Positions 20,701 through 31,374 of a stretch of DNA of 64,000 nt are shown here, one piece after another. The stretch lies in the NCBI GenBank assembly GCA_021030915.1, contig JAGEMR010000003.1:496001-560000 (forward strand). The letters run 5' to 3'. Under the pieces are notes generated by a model that did no database searches, was not told the DNA's origin, and saw only the letters and a program-made list of their open reading frames with translations. A program made the translations under genes and the position numbers. Every line of letters begins with the position of its first letter. The first letter of the stretch is position 1. The DNA comes from Astrothelium macrocarpum. Taxonomy: Eukaryota; Ascomycota; Dothideomycetes; Trypetheliales; Trypetheliaceae.

Positions 20701-22426
20701 GGGTCGACTTGCTCAATCTGTGGGAAGCATCAGAGATTCTGCGTCGATACAATCCGACCACGACGTCGAGATGACCGGACAACAAGATCAGCAAGTTGAG
20801 CAAAGAACCCAAGCTTCCAAAGCAGGTTCCTCGTCAAATTTAGAGACTTCACGAACCAAGAACTCTGAACCGCGCCCTGCCTTGACGGAAGCAATGGAAA
20901 TCGGCGAACCAAATACGAATATCGGTTCGAGTTCTATTGCATCAAGCGCACTCTCATCGCCTCCAACCAGTCCTCTCGTTGACACTGCAGGCAGCGCTGC
21001 TATAATCGCACCAAATCGTATCTTCGCCCTGGCCAGGTGTGGAAACCAGGCATTTTGGCCTGCTGAATATCTTGGTCCTTCGACAGCTGATCCAGAAATG
21101 TACCAGGTCCGCTTTGATGACGGAACTACAGACTTGAATGTACCTCCCAACTATGTCAAGTCTTTGAGGTTGTGCGCAGGAGATCAGGTCAAAGTTGACA
21201 TTAATAAGATGCGCTCGCAGACGTACATTGTCCAAGGTTTCAAAGACAAGGCCGAGCCTTCTATAATCGATTATTCTTACACGGACGTATTTGGACACCA
21301 AACCCTAATCCTAGCACAAAAAAAGCGAGACAACGCCGCAGGCGACCAGGCTTCTGAAGAGACGGTCTCTATTTCAATAGAGAACATTTACCTGACAAAG
21401 ACCGTTTGGGCCAATCTTCAAGACCGAGAATTCATCCCTCGGACCACACCCCCATCAATACGACAGCTTCGCATGCAAACCCCCAACCCGCCCAGCAACT
21501 CTGGTCCATCCACCCCTTCATCCCGCACACGTCGCCAGGTCAATCCCAGCTTCGCCAAAGCAGACACCACCACCAACGCCAACTTCTCCCGCCACACCTC
21601 CCTCACCCCGCAACCCTCCGGGCTCTTCCGCAACCAAGCCTTCGCGCTGACCTTCATCGACGACCCGCCGGAAAAAGACCGCATCGCACACCTCCTCCGC
21701 TCCCACGGCGCCCACATCCTCGACACCGGCTTCAACGAACTCTTCACCACCCTCGACCCCCCACCCGACACCGCCTTCTCCGACTCCCTCCCCCCAACCC
21801 TCGCCCTCAAACCCACCCCGCACCCCATAGCCTTCGCCGCCCTACTCTCCGACCGCCACTCCCGCCGCACCAAGCACATGCACGCCCTCGCCCTCGGCCT
21901 GCCCATCCTGCACGCCGCCTGGGTCCGCGACTCGCTCGCCGCCACCCGCCTCCTGCCGTACGCGCCGTACCTCCTCCCTGCGGGCGAGTCGGCGCGGCTC
22001 GGCGGCGCGGTGCGCAGCCTCGTGCTGCCCGTGCTGCATGACCCTGCTCAAGCGAGTCTACGGGATATGCTGGTCGCTGCGCGTGGGCAGGGGGGATTGT
22101 TGGTGGGGAAAAAGGTGGTGTTGGTTTCGCCGGCGGCTGCGGTGGCCGGCGCGAGGGGGAAGGGGAAGCTGGGTGCGGCGGGGGGCACGTTGGAGACGTT
22201 TGAGTTTTTGGTTAGGGCGATGGGGGCGGCGAGGGTGGGTGTTGTGAGGACGGCAGGGGAGAGGGAGGAGGTGTTGGCGCGGGAGGCGTGGCATGTGGTG
22301 TTTGTGGTGGGGGCGGATGGGGAGACGGCGAGGAAGACGGTGGGTGAGGAGGAAGGGAGACGGGTGGTGGGGGATGAGTTTGTGGTGCAGAGTTTGATAC
22401 TGGGGAAGCTGGTTGAAGGGGTTTGA
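17714..22426 (+). CDS. crb2: DNA-damage checkpoint mediator Crb2/Rad9 (53BP1 family), 1570 aa
   Basis: Adaptor that docks on modified nucleosomes at DNA breaks and brings checkpoint kinases together. Seen: a single exon. The first ATG is 17714 (CTGCCATGGC); the frame further upstream has only GTG. The N-terminal 1,050 residues are Ser-rich and acidic with many SQ and TQ pairs, as expected for ATM/ATR-type phosphorylation. At about residues 1100-1185 lies a Tudor-like fold (RIFALARCGNQAFWPAEYLG, then YQVRFDDGTTDLNVP). At about 1310-1570 lie tandem BRCT repeats, with the first starting near FALTFIDDPPEKDRIAHLL. A Trp typical of BRCT repeats is seen in HAAWVRDSLA, and the second ends near VVGDEFVVQSLILGKLVEGV. 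This domain order is diagnostic. The BRCT part has very biased codons, C-ending to about 22,030 and then G-ending. The neighbouring GH43 gene is convergent. Confidence 0.9.
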   Translation: MASLSDSLNSQAFHRINQAIDTAEVSAFKLYMGLAAPGSTSATKWESLLTVLPQRSSTRDTPVEESSLDSDARNLGEKFQIGEELHHWKARARFRPKTQSKRHDSRKSSQHPNDRPVKFRKSKSFSDMPTMVEAPRSQETMALPQAVSFGGFPIDVGGDTQAGNTQIYNDHLTSRITSSNQTRPDSTLDDLFDKNAYTSLHNVAEGDSGYIDLVGQLKNGQSPAQSSSEDELSQQVDIRVPRISSVTLPPETPAMAGSKRNHKGEIVSSTSTKTPETNLTAVFGNREDDPPGMSMSQMFNATQAGSSPLPGALRSDPIFQRPSPNLEAHRHSSPLATTSSPIKQIQSDFSRAVTEPRDTYITMQESQELREMRALRRQQSAQRPRSSCPDPVDDDFDDFDELGVDSIRRQRVADIKSAALDELRGITAPKIQTGRGRLIKNKRVLNNQKFATPTQSNKRLRDVVEISDDTPSNDDDEDAESNDEYDELAQIVRKSQSQHESDEEDELAIPVTDIAASKSRASVIVDESSPLWHRKQASQVHEASDEDDLQVAGSQQSTGCSTARLGEVRRSGSAQSGSIADSQPTRHEELAENSLPSLPRISAPTSQLMDSEIQSWSPNLKANVRRMVGTSSLAQPPSSRNPPFQKETNELVPSSPPVTSADREDKGLAQRNSQNPVAADSSDHESRQEADGETVMYSDLEEQQNPSSGKSIAGNRKDAIIKPSQAQEATSPASVIPETDPIEIGSTPIQNRKNGDADSQRCSTNSTSMRSSGCRPVALPASVTPSKSTAHYDTAHSHFSSPMKTPHSSQRVDSMKNSPRFRSTRKLTDIAADSTPPGAVTEVNLDELNPMTVEDEEYLKVVKGISRAQPSKRGTINRVDPLSQIEPSPPSSAIEPVVPEVGRQLSSSSSSQKRGDTGAITAVQTSNILSVPKSDDQVHNETHANSHNGGQLQITSKFEITNGAKSHGRKSGRPTKPTRKLRDQLQTGNTDASTPKGRLAQSVGSIRDSASIQSDHDVEMTGQQDQQVEQRTQASKAGSSSNLETSRTKNSEPRPALTEAMEIGEPNTNIGSSSIASSALSSPPTSPLVDTAGSAAIIAPNRIFALARCGNQAFWPAEYLGPSTADPEMYQVRFDDGTTDLNVPPNYVKSLRLCAGDQVKVDINKMRSQTYIVQGFKDKAEPSIIDYSYTDVFGHQTLILAQKKRDNAAGDQASEETVSISIENIYLTKTVWANLQDREFIPRTTPPSIRQLRMQTPNPPSNSGPSTPSSRTRRQVNPSFAKADTTTNANFSRHTSLTPQPSGLFRNQAFALTFIDDPPEKDRIAHLLRSHGAHILDTGFNELFTTLDPPPDTAFSDSLPPTLALKPTPHPIAFAALLSDRHSRRTKHMHALALGLPILHAAWVRDSLAATRLLPYAPYLLPAGESARLGGAVRSLVLPVLHDPAQASLRDMLVAARGQGGLLVGKKVVLVSPAAAVAGARGKGKLGAAGGTLETFEFLVRAMGAARVGVVRTAGEREEVLAREAWHVVFVVGADGETARKTVGEEEGRRVVGDEFVVQSLILGKLVEGV

Positions 22427-22720
22427 GGGGTGGGTTAGTGGGGTGGCGAAGAGAGCGTGACGGATGCTGGCATGATGAGGGAAGGAAAATCTATCGGGGT
22501 CTTGAAATGGAAACTATGGATCATCTGACATGGGGGCTGTGCTGTGGTATTGAGTATTATTGCTATATCTAGATTATCGCCTTGCGCGAATAGCTAGCAT
22601 TCCTTAGAGATACCCTCCCACATAGAATCGAATACATTGAATGACATACCAGTTCATCCCCGTCCCTACTATCCAATAAATCCCAATCCAGCACCTCAAT
22701 TTCTTACAGCCCACCCTCTC
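22427..22720. other. Convergent 3' intergenic region crb2 / GH43
   Basis: Less than 300 bp shared by two converging genes; only 3' UTRs and poly(A) signals are expected. Nothing distinctive is seen. Confidence 0.5.
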
Positions 22721-24499
22721 TCAATCCCTCACCTGTCCCATCCCCTCATACCTCCACTCCCCAACATACGCCTCCACACCGCCCTCCACCCCTCCATTCG
22801 TCGTCGCATACACCCCTACCAACGTCCCCGTAAACCCATAGCTCACCGCCGCCGCCTCACCATACCCCACCGTCTGCATCGCGTGCGCGGCGCCCACAGG
22901 TCCCGCACGGAACGCATAGTGCGTGAGATTGCACGCCTGGATCTGCAGCGCAAGCTCGATCTGCTGCAACGAGCTATCATCCGCCGATGAGGGGAGCCAG
23001 GCGGCCGGGATGGGCAAGAGTTGCATGGTAGGCGTGGTGATGTTGGCCGCGGTCGTGGTGGTGCGGAGGCGTAGATACGGCGTCAACTGCGATGTGGAGG
23101 AGGAGGAGGGGTTGGTGGAGGGCAGCAAGACGACGCCGAGGTCGATGTGGTGGCTTTGTACGAGGAAGACGGTGACGCCGGCTTCTTGCTCGGCGGCGGT
23201 GGGGGCGAAGTTTAGGTTGATGGTGTAGGTGAAGAGAGAGTCGGTTTGGCGGCGGCCGAGGAAGGTTTGTCCTGTGGCTGCGTAGTTTCCGTCGTAGCCT
23301 GTGAGGTTGAGTTTGGAGGCTGTGAGGCGGATGGAGTTGGGGTGTTCGGGAGGGGAGATGGCGTAGTTTTGGGAAATGGGGAGACGCCAGTGCAGGAAGT
23401 GAAGGGGGAGCGTGGAGTTGGGTGGGAAGGTGTAGTTGTCTGGTGCATTGATAAAGGGACCGACTCCCGGAATGTTCAGATCGGTGGGTGGGAGAGGCCA
23501 GCTGGTTTCTTCGCCGCTGATGTTAGTGAAGATGGGGAATTGGTTAGATGACCAGGTGACGGGAGTAAGAACTGTCTCACGACCCATTGGATAGACAATA
23601 TACTCGGGCCCAGACCTTGTAGAGAGTGCACATCCCCACCAATTCCCATTCGCATCTTGGAATAAATCCGCATGGCCTACAGTCTGGAAATAAGCGCTTG
23701 TATTTGCGTTTGTGAGAACCGGATTAGCAGGGTTCGATTCGTACGGACCGCTAATGGACCGTGAGCGTGCAATGTCTTCCTCGTGGTTTAGGCCGGTCCC
23801 TCCTTCGGCAATCATGAGATAGTACCAATCATCTTTGAAATAGATATGAGGTCCCTCCGGGGCTTCGCCACCAGTACCATTCCAAATATTGGTGATTGAG
23901 CGGACAGCACCTGTAGTAAGATTGATGGGAACTAGATCAATACCAGGTTGGAGCTCCCACGGATGAGACCCCGTCACGTACACTGTACCATCGGAATCCC
24001 AGAATGGAGACGTATCATAACCGACAAAGTCAAAGTACACTGGATCGCTCCAAGAAGAAGAGTCGTAAGGGTTTGTAGAAGAAAGTAGAAAGTTTTTCCA
24101 TCGAGAAAAATTAGTCTGTGGTTGATCATCAAAGACCAATGTCGTCATAAGGTAGAACGTTCCGTCATGATATCTAAGCGAGGGTCCCCAGATTCCACTC
24201 GTAGATTTATTGGTGATAGCAAGGTCGGGTAGTTGCTCAGGTCTGTTGACGGCATTGCTCACGAGCTTCCAATTCTGAAGGTCCTTACTGGCATGAATAG
24301 GAACTCCGGGAAATGCTTCAAAACTAGAAGAAGCACAGAAAAAGGTATCGTTCCACTCTGGTAAAAAGATACAGCTTGGATCTGGGTGGAAACCGGGGAG
24401 GATGGGATTTGAAAAAGTGGAGTTTTCTGACGAACTAATCGCACCTAGTATTGAAGGCAGAGCAAATAGCATTGAGAGTAGTATTTTTGAAATATACAT
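22721..24499 (-). CDS. Secreted glycoside hydrolase family 43 enzyme (beta-xylosidase / arabinofuranosidase type), 592 aa
   Basis: Hydrolyses arabinose- or xylose-containing plant polysaccharides outside the cell. Seen: a single exon; I choose the ATG at 24499 because the product then begins with a signal peptide (MYISKILLSMLFALPSILGA). Upstream Met codons in frame would bury it. The three GH43 acidic residues are present: Asp in FHPDPSC (about residue 40, base), Asp in SPFWDSDG (transition-state helper) and Glu in APEGPHIY (acid). The C-terminal third (TASKLNLTGYDGNYAATGQT, then TVFLVQSHHIDLGVVLL) looks like the beta-sandwich domain that closes the active site in beta-xylosidases. Many N-glycosylation sequons are seen. 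Substrate specificity cannot be settled. A palindromic AT-rich element lies 200 bp upstream. Confidence 0.88.
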   Translation of the reverse strand: MYISKILLSMLFALPSILGAISSSENSTFSNPILPGFHPDPSCIFLPEWNDTFFCASSSFEAFPGVPIHASKDLQNWKLVSNAVNRPEQLPDLAITNKSTSGIWGPSLRYHDGTFYLMTTLVFDDQPQTNFSRWKNFLLSSTNPYDSSSWSDPVYFDFVGYDTSPFWDSDGTVYVTGSHPWELQPGIDLVPINLTTGAVRSITNIWNGTGGEAPEGPHIYFKDDWYYLMIAEGGTGLNHEEDIARSRSISGPYESNPANPVLTNANTSAYFQTVGHADLFQDANGNWWGCALSTRSGPEYIVYPMGRETVLTPVTWSSNQFPIFTNISGEETSWPLPPTDLNIPGVGPFINAPDNYTFPPNSTLPLHFLHWRLPISQNYAISPPEHPNSIRLTASKLNLTGYDGNYAATGQTFLGRRQTDSLFTYTINLNFAPTAAEQEAGVTVFLVQSHHIDLGVVLLPSTNPSSSSTSQLTPYLRLRTTTTAANITTPTMQLLPIPAAWLPSSADDSSLQQIELALQIQACNLTHYAFRAGPVGAAHAMQTVGYGEAAAVSYGFTGTLVGVYATTNGGVEGGVEAYVGEWRYEGMGQVRD

Positions 24500-24934
24500 G
24501 ACTAAAGCACTGAAATAGCAGTAGACTTCGGAAAGAAATAATATCAATCCAAGATCAATCATTTTTATAGCTTCAAAGAATTGGCGCTCCGTCATTCCGT
24601 GAATACCGGGTAAATGCAAGTGGAGACAGATGGAAAGGATAGTCATTACCGTGTGAAGACTTACGCTTTCCGTACGACCTACAGGAAGAAAAGCACCCTA
24701 TAAATTATAGGCTACATGTTCGAAAACTATCGCTGATGTATTTGTGGAATATTAAGTGGGAGTTGTAAGGGTGTTGAGAAAGTGCGACCTCAAGATAATC
24801 AACCGACATAACAGCTGGCGGTTTCGCAGCCGCCCAAGCATTAACTACGCAAAAATACTTTCATCATAATCCATCAAAATTTAATGTATTCGACGACAGG
24901 TCTCAACATTATTAGACGCATATGCGAATCTAGT
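24500..24934. other. GH43 promoter and pwp2 3' region
   Basis: 435 bp between two minus-strand genes. It holds the 3' end of pwp2's downstream sequence and the GH43 promoter, with the AT-rich palindrome at 24697-24711. The coding frame of GH43 stays open upstream of the chosen start without a better ATG. Confidence 0.45.
24697..24711 (-). promoter_or_regulatory. Palindromic TATA-like element upstream of GH43
   Basis: CCTATAAATTATAGG has 7-bp arms around one A and contains a TATA-like core on both strands. It ends about 200 bp before the GH43 start at 24499. It may be the TATA element or an inverted factor site; unproven. Confidence 0.35.
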
Positions 24935-27800
24935 TTAGGAGTCATCCAAGCCTTTAAACTCATCTTCATCTCCATCTCCTTCATCATTACGAGCTCCATC
25001 ATCCAATCCCTCCCAGCTGCCTTCGTCGTCGCTATCATCTTGACCATCTTCATCGACAACATGGCCATTTGTATCTTCTATATCCAGCATTTTGCTGCCA
25101 TTGATTGATTCCTGCCCCCCATCCGAACCCTGTTTCTCCCTAAGACTCAACAGCCAATCAACTTGATAAGTATTCGCTTCAGCAACCCGACCTATCTCCC
25201 TCTCTACTCCCTTTAGAACCCTACTCAAGCCCCTCATTTCTGCTGCAAATTCGCCTTTTCGTTCTCGTAAAACTCGACCATGCTTCTCAACAAGTGCCCT
25301 TACCCACCATAAACCAAATTCCAAGTGCTGGGTCTCATCTAGCATTTTGGTGACAAAAGCAATGATTCTAGCCAAGTAGACTTCTGGCAGCTGGCCCGCT
25401 ATCAACGCAATCGTGCGTGGGTCTGCTGGCACGGATTCATAGACTCTGCGTAATAGTCCAGCATCATTCAGACGGAAAGCCATCAGTAGTGCTTTGAGAT
25501 ATTCCTTCTTCTCCAGCTCTCTAACTGCTCCTTGTGGTGTTGTTTGAACATCCAGGTCAAGAGGATCAAAACTTGTTTGTGCTTGAGCATCAAGACTGTA
25601 TATCAAAAGACCTTCAGTCGAGGCTGCTGCGAAACTGCGGGCTGTGGGACTGAATGAAATGCCCGGAACACGGATCTCAGGTCTTGTACGTCTCTTCGCG
25701 GCATCTACATTTCTTCCCTTTTTGGAACCAGGCAATCCTTCGTCGAGACGGTCCTCCAGGTCAGATGCCTCGCCAGCTGAATCAATGAGTTCTCTGGGAC
25801 CCGCTTCTGTCAAATTACGGGAATTGAGGAACGGTGTTGTAGCATCCAATGCAAGATTGATGCTCACTGTGTATTTCTTGAGTAGTGCGCCATGGCGAAC
25901 ATCATAGAGACAGATGAAATTGCTACTTCCGGATGCGAGTACACAGGAACCATCCACTGCATATGCAATGCTAGTAAATGACTTTGTGCCCGCTGACGAC
26001 GCTGCAGTTCGTCGATCACTAATTTTACGGCCTCCGCTGACATCTCTCCGACTATCGAATCCTGACTGCTGAGTACCACTCTCGATGCCCCAGAAACTAA
26101 GAGAGCCGTCCAGAGTTGCAACCGCAAGCTGTTGACTATCTGGCCTGACTGCAATCGCCAAAACATCGGCCTGAAGTTGCAAGGGTTCGCTGGTCTGTGT
26201 GCGTGCAAAAATGCTCCATATACGGACTGTATGATCCCATGAGCCGCTCATTAGTGAGCTACCATCGGGAGCAAAAGCGAGACAGGATACGGGCCCTTCA
26301 TGGCCTGCAAGCTGGTCAAGAAGCTGTCCAGTCTGAACGCTCCAAGTGTGAATGTCAAAGGAATCGAGAGAACCTGCGCAAACGACCTCGCCAGACGGAT
26401 CTACTGCAATAGAGGAGAATGAGAGGCGGGTTGGCGCAGTGAAGGTCCGAAAATTTCGATAGCGTATTAAATCCCATGCACGGACTGAGCCATCCAGACT
26501 TGCTGTGAACAGGACATTGCCGCGTTTCGCGAATTCGCAGGCAGTTACGCCACTTGTATGTTCAGTGAAAGTGACGATGCAAAATCCCGAGTTGACATCC
26601 CATACTTTAATTTTGCCGTCATCAGCTGTTGTGATGACGCGTGTACCATCAGGAGAATATGTCAGAGCATTCAAGGCATCAAAATGACCCTGTTGCTTCA
26701 GGATGTAGGATTCGGATTGCCATTCCCAGACAAGAAGTTGACCAAGACGAGACGCGCCAAATGCAAGCCATTCACCAGATTTATTGATTGTGACGAAATC
26801 AATGTCGTTCTGGGAGATGCTAAGGTTATGAATTTGGTTGAAGTCAGGGAGCTCGTAGAGAGCAAAAGTTCCATTTGAGAAGCCAGCTACTAGAAGATTT
26901 GATTCGGAACGATAGGCTGCGCAAGTCAAATTTGCATTGGTCTGCATGAAGAAATGCTTCTGCACAATTCTCCATCGCAGATTGTCCTCATCTTCAATAC
27001 CTTCAGTATCTGGCTTTCCAGCGTATTCCCACTGGAAGAGAGCGCCGTCCTTGCTAACAGTGTATATCTTTTCTTGGTCTTTTGAAAACCAAGCCGCGTA
27101 TACACTTTGTCTATGTCCAGCAAGCACAGTGGGAACGAATCCTTGTTCTGGAGTCAAGCTCCATATGCGAGCGGTCAAGTCTTTTGAGGCGCTTAAGAAG
27201 AATCTTGAATCACTGGACCATTCAATGTTTTGGACAGTGTCATAATGTCCGACGTGCTGATGGTATCTCACGAAGGGAGCAAACTCCAGTTCTCCATCTG
27301 CTCCATCGCCTGGCGTTGATGGAGTGTGCCAAATTTCAATTTTTCTGCCAATGGCGACGGCGAAATGGTGGCCAGAGGGAGAGAAGGTAAGGGCGGAGAC
27401 ATTTCCTTTGATGGAAAAGTGGTAGAGTACAGTGCGCCGCGGAAAGTGTGTGAGAATGGCACGACCATCTTCGTCAACAGAAAGTAGCAGATTCCCTCGC
27501 GGGTTGAGAGCAAGTCTGGCAATATTCTGACGATGCGCGAATGGAAGCGTGTAGGATTTGTTGCTGAGAGGATGGTTTTAGCGGGGTTGTCTAGCAAATT
27601 GGAGAGGCGCATGCACTTTACAAGATCGAAGACCGTAACTCGATTTCCTACAGGAGACAGGAGACAGGTTCCATCTGGCGAGAAAATAAGATTTCCTCGG
27701 CCATATACGGTACCTAGGAGATTGGAGAACTGTGGTACTTAGTAGTTGAATCATACTCGAGGAGGATATTGAGGATACTCACCTTGAAATCGGTCTTCAT
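24935..27800 (-). CDS. pwp2: Pwp2/Utp1, U3 snoRNP (SSU processome) WD40 protein, 919 aa
   Basis: A UTP-B component required for 18S pre-rRNA processing in the nucleolus. Seen: exon 1 is only 18 nt (27800-27783, MKTDFK), exon 2 is 27729-27617 and exon 3 is 27563-24935. Both introns are 53 nt and the phases agree. The join gives the family N-terminus FSNLLGTVYGRGNLIFSPDG and then SYTLPFAHRQNIARLALN. Two seven-bladed WD40 propellers follow (for example DSRFFLSASKDLTARIW, DGSSLMSGSWDHTVRIW). The C-terminal Utp12-type helical domain starts near REKKEYLKALLMAFRLND-like sequence (LEKKEYLKALLMAFRLND). The last 60 residues are acidic. Length agrees with yeast Pwp2 (about 920 aa). It is divergent from the septin gene with 428 bp between the starts. 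Confidence 0.95.
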
Positions 27801-28228
27801 GCTAGGAGAGCTATTGGATCAGCCCACATCCGCATTCTGACCTGCCATAATCGCACTGGAACTTCAGATGAGATGGCATTCGTGTTGGAGCAGGAGAATT
27901 TCTGGGGATTCTGCCGATCATTTTTCACCGCCCTCGGTGCTGTAGAGATTCTGGAAAGGGGAAGCTTCAGGGTCTCGCAGCTTTTGTTTGCGACTTCTCT
28001 TCCTTTGACTCCATTTCAATCATTTGGCCTCTTGACCGTCTTGCGTCGCGCCTGCAGTTTACCACATCCCTAATCTCTGTAAGTATTTCAGTGACAACTC
28101 TCTGTGTACACCTTCAACGCGCGTGCATTCCGTCCATGGGTTCAGGCTTAATTCAAACTAATGCGCCCAGCGTTTTCACCCAATTCTACCAGCGTTGTTT
28201 GACCAACATCTCTGAACTCCTCGCAAAC
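27801..28228. promoter_or_regulatory. Shared divergent promoter region pwp2 / septin
   Basis: 428 bp separate two start codons that face away from each other, so both promoters must lie here. No clear TATA box is seen; the part next to the septin start is pyrimidine-rich. I found no recognisable motif. Confidence 0.5.
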
Positions 28229-29635
28229 ATGGCTGAATCACCCTCGCCTATCGGGATTGCCAACGTAAGTTCTTTCGGTTCGCTGCGTACTTTGAATTTT
28301 TTGCTGATCACTCGTAGCTCCCAAACCAACGGTACGCTGGCAAAACCTCGGAAACAAGATGGTCGAGCGGATGATTGACAAGAAACTAGACATAAGATCG
28401 TTGCGAAGAGAGGTGCCGCATTCACAATAATGGTATAACAATTCTCTCCGCTCGTAATGCTTCTTCTGACACTGTCCAGGTTGCTGGCGAGTCGGGACTT
28501 GGCAAGACCACCTTCATCAACACCCTCTTTTCCACGACCATCAAGAATTACGCGGACCACAAGCGAAGGCATGCCAAGCAAGTGGACAAGACGGTTGAGA
28601 TTGAGATCACCAAGGCGGAATTGGAGGAGAAATTTTTCAAAGGTCTAGACAAGAGCCTCATAGCCTCGGGTCGCCAAAGTCTAACTGTTCGCTTCTAGTC
28701 CGATTGACCGTTATCGATACCCCAGGCTTTGGTGACTATGTCAACAATCGAGATTCATGGCAGCCCATCATCGAATTTTTGGATGACCAACACGAATCCT
28801 ACATGTTGCAAGAACAACAACCGCGTCGACAAGAAAAAATCGATCTTCGTGTGCACGCCTGTCTTTACTTTATTCGTCCTACAGGCCACTCCCTCAAGCC
28901 GCTCGACATTGAGGTCATGAGCCGTCTCGCCACACGTGTGAACCTTATTCCTGTTGTTGCCAAGGCCGACACCCTCAGTCCCTCTGACCTGGCTAAATTC
29001 AAGGCCAGGGTATGCTCATCAATAGATAATTAAGGTGCTTCTCTAATGTTTTTTGATAGATTCGAGACACGATTGAGGCTCAGGGTATCAAGATTTACCA
29101 ACCTCCCCTCGAAGAAGACGACGATGCCGGCCTCAACTACGCTCGCAGCCTCATTTCCGCTATGCCCTTCTCTGTCATTGGTTCTGAAAAAGATGTCCAA
29201 ACAACCGACGGTCGTACCCTCAAGGGCCGTCAGTACGCCTGGGGTGTTGCCGAGGTCGAGAACGAAGATCACTGCGATTTCAAGAAACTACGCGCCATCC
29301 TCATCCGCACCCACATGCTCGACCTCATTCACACTACCGAAGAAAATCACTACGAGGCCTACCGCGCCTCACAGATGGAGACGCGCAAGTTTGGCGAGGC
29401 GCGACCACGCAAGCTTGATAACCCTAAGTTCAAGGAGGAAGAAGAGGCGCTACGGAAGCGCTTCACCGAACAGGTCAAGGTGGAGGAACAGCGTTTCAGG
29501 CAGTGGGAACAGAAGCTCATTTCTGAGCGCGATCGTCTTAACAAGGATCTTGAGCAGAGTCATGCTATGATCAAGCAATTGGAATCCGAGGTAGAGCAGA
29601 TGCAGGGTAGCGTTAACCGTTCTGGTCGTCGTTGA
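28229..29635 (+). CDS. cdc12: Septin of the Cdc12 / AspC group, 380 aa
   Basis: GTP-binding cytoskeletal protein that assembles into filaments at septa, branch points and hyphal tips. Seen: six exons, 28229-28264, 28318-28331, 28390-28432, 28480-28642, 28699-29009 and 29060-29635. The total is 1143 nt with consistent phases. Exon 2 is a 14-nt microexon, needed to make IANLPNQRHKIVAKRGAAFT. GTPase motifs are intact: G1 GESGLGKT (34-41), G3 DTPGFGD, G4 AKAD. The septin unique element is present (GRQYAWGVAEVENEDHCDF). The C-terminal coiled coil contains EEEEALRKRFTEQVKVEEQR and RQWEQKLISERDRLNKDLEQ, which points to the Cdc12 class. The assignment among septin classes is from memory of family sequences and fairly sure. 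Confidence 0.93.
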
Positions 29636-30076
29636 GGCGTATGGACAAATATTTGGGAGGAAAGGGATGCTTTCGAAAAATTGCGGTCACATTGAGATAC
29701 CTTTGCTTTTATGGTTTTCCCTTTGTCATTCCGATCTGTAATTTCTCTAACCGAGGTACCTGCTTTTTTACCTGTGCATTTGTTGCATAGATTTTTCTGG
29801 GGAAATATGCCTGGCTGCGGTTCCCTTATTTCCCCCTCTCTTAATTCTTGGCTTTTCGCTGTAGTTGATATCGAACCATATATTTACTAGCTTAGCGGAC
29901 AGAACATGTGAACTTGATCTATCTTACGTCGTACAATTAATATTGAAATTGGTCGCGTGACCTCGTGTACAGCTCGTGTCTGCACAATTACATCCCGCCT
30001 CGTCATCCCAAAATTCTAACCACACTCCGACCACTCTCCAACCACGCCCCAACCCACCTGCCACTCACGACATGAG
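29636..30076. other. Intergenic region septin / WDR83
   Basis: 441 bp, T-rich near 29,700-29,800 (septin 3' UTR) and then the promoter of the WD40 gene. Nothing else is seen. Confidence 0.5.
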
Positions 30077-31374
30077 ATGGCCTCGGACTTTCCCACTCGC
30101 CAGCTAACAACACTGACTGGCCACAATGGTATGCCGTTTCCCCACTGACCCACCTTCCAGAAACCTTATCACACACTAACCTCCCCACCACAGGCCCCGT
30201 CAACACCGTCACCTACAGTGCCGGCTCCGGCCAATACGTACGTCTTCGCCGGCCCCCTTGCCTCCCCCCTTCACCTAAAACCCCCTTTCCCCCCTCTCTT
30301 CCCCCTTCCACCTAACCTAACCTTCCTCTCCACCAGATCCTCACCGGCGCCACCGACCGCACCATCCGCCTCTTCAACCCCCTCCTCCCCGCCTCCTCAT
30401 CCCTAATCCAATCCTTCTCCGCACACGCGCACCCGGTCCTCGCCGTCGCCGTCGCGCCGTCCAACGCAGCCTTCGCGTCCGGCGGCGGCGACAAGACGGT
30501 GTTGCTGTGGGACACGGTGAGCGCGGGCACGAAGCGGCGGTGGAGCGGGCACGCGGCCGGCGTGAACGCCGTCGCGTTTGGCGCGGGCGAGGACGTCGTA
30601 GTCAGTGGCAGTGCGGATGCGAGCGTGAGGCTCTGGGATGCGCGCTCGAATTCCGCGAGGGCAATGATGAGTCTGGAGGAGGCGGGCGATGGGGTCAGTT
30701 GTGTGCGGGTGGTGGGGGGGGAGGTGGTGGCGGGGAGTGTGGATGGGAGGGTGAGGGTGTATGATTTGAGGAGTGGGGTGTGTTATGTGGATGTGGTTGG
30801 GCGTGAGTTTTTTGGATCTCTCCTTTGTTTTGTTTGGTGGAGGGCTGTTACTACTACTACTACTGCTTTTGTGGTTTGTGGGAGAGGTAATGGATGGATT
30901 GATGTTGTTTGCTAATTGAATTGGTGATTTAGAACCCGTTACGAGTGTCACGCCGACGATACAAAACGACAGCTTGCTTGTGAGCTCATTGGATTCGAAG
31001 CTTAGGCTGTTCGACAAGGCCGATGGAAAACTGCTACAATCCTACTCGGATACGGATTACGTAAACGAGAATTACCGAATTGGCAGCACGCTTGCGCTCA
31101 AGGACAATTACGTCCTTAGTGGTTCCGAGAATGGATTCATTTTCGTCTGGAACCATCTCAGCGGGAAAGTCATGCACAAGTTGCGTCATGTTCGTGGGGA
31201 GACTGGAGCCAGCAAGAAGAATGTAGTAAGTGCTGTAGCGTTTAATGAAGCACGAAAGCAATGGTGTAGCGCAGGAGGTGATGGTAAGCTAACATGTTTC
31301 CGTAACTATCCGCACCCGTTACTAATGTCTTCTTTCCTTAAGGGAACGTTATAGTCTGGGGTAATGATTCGTGA
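30077..31374 (+). CDS. wdr83: WD40 protein WDR83/MORG1 homologue, 314 aa
   Basis: Scaffold WD40 protein; animal WDR83/MORG1 binds MAPK modules and spliceosomes. Seen: five exons, 30077-30128, 30194-30237, 30337-30802, 30933-31283 and 31343-31374, total 945 nt. Intron ends are GT...AG in matching phase; intron 3 is longer (130 nt). Start MASDFPTRQLTTLTGHNGPV and end NVIVWGNDS are typical of this family. Seven WD repeats can be followed, with ATDRTIRLF, GGGDKTVLLWD, GSADASVRLWDARS, GSVDGRVRVYDLRSG, SSLDSKLRLFD, GSENGFIFVWN and the last VIVWG. The whole protein is one propeller. The 32-nt last exon is easily missed. Wobble bases switch from C to G at about 30,490. Confidence 0.9.
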
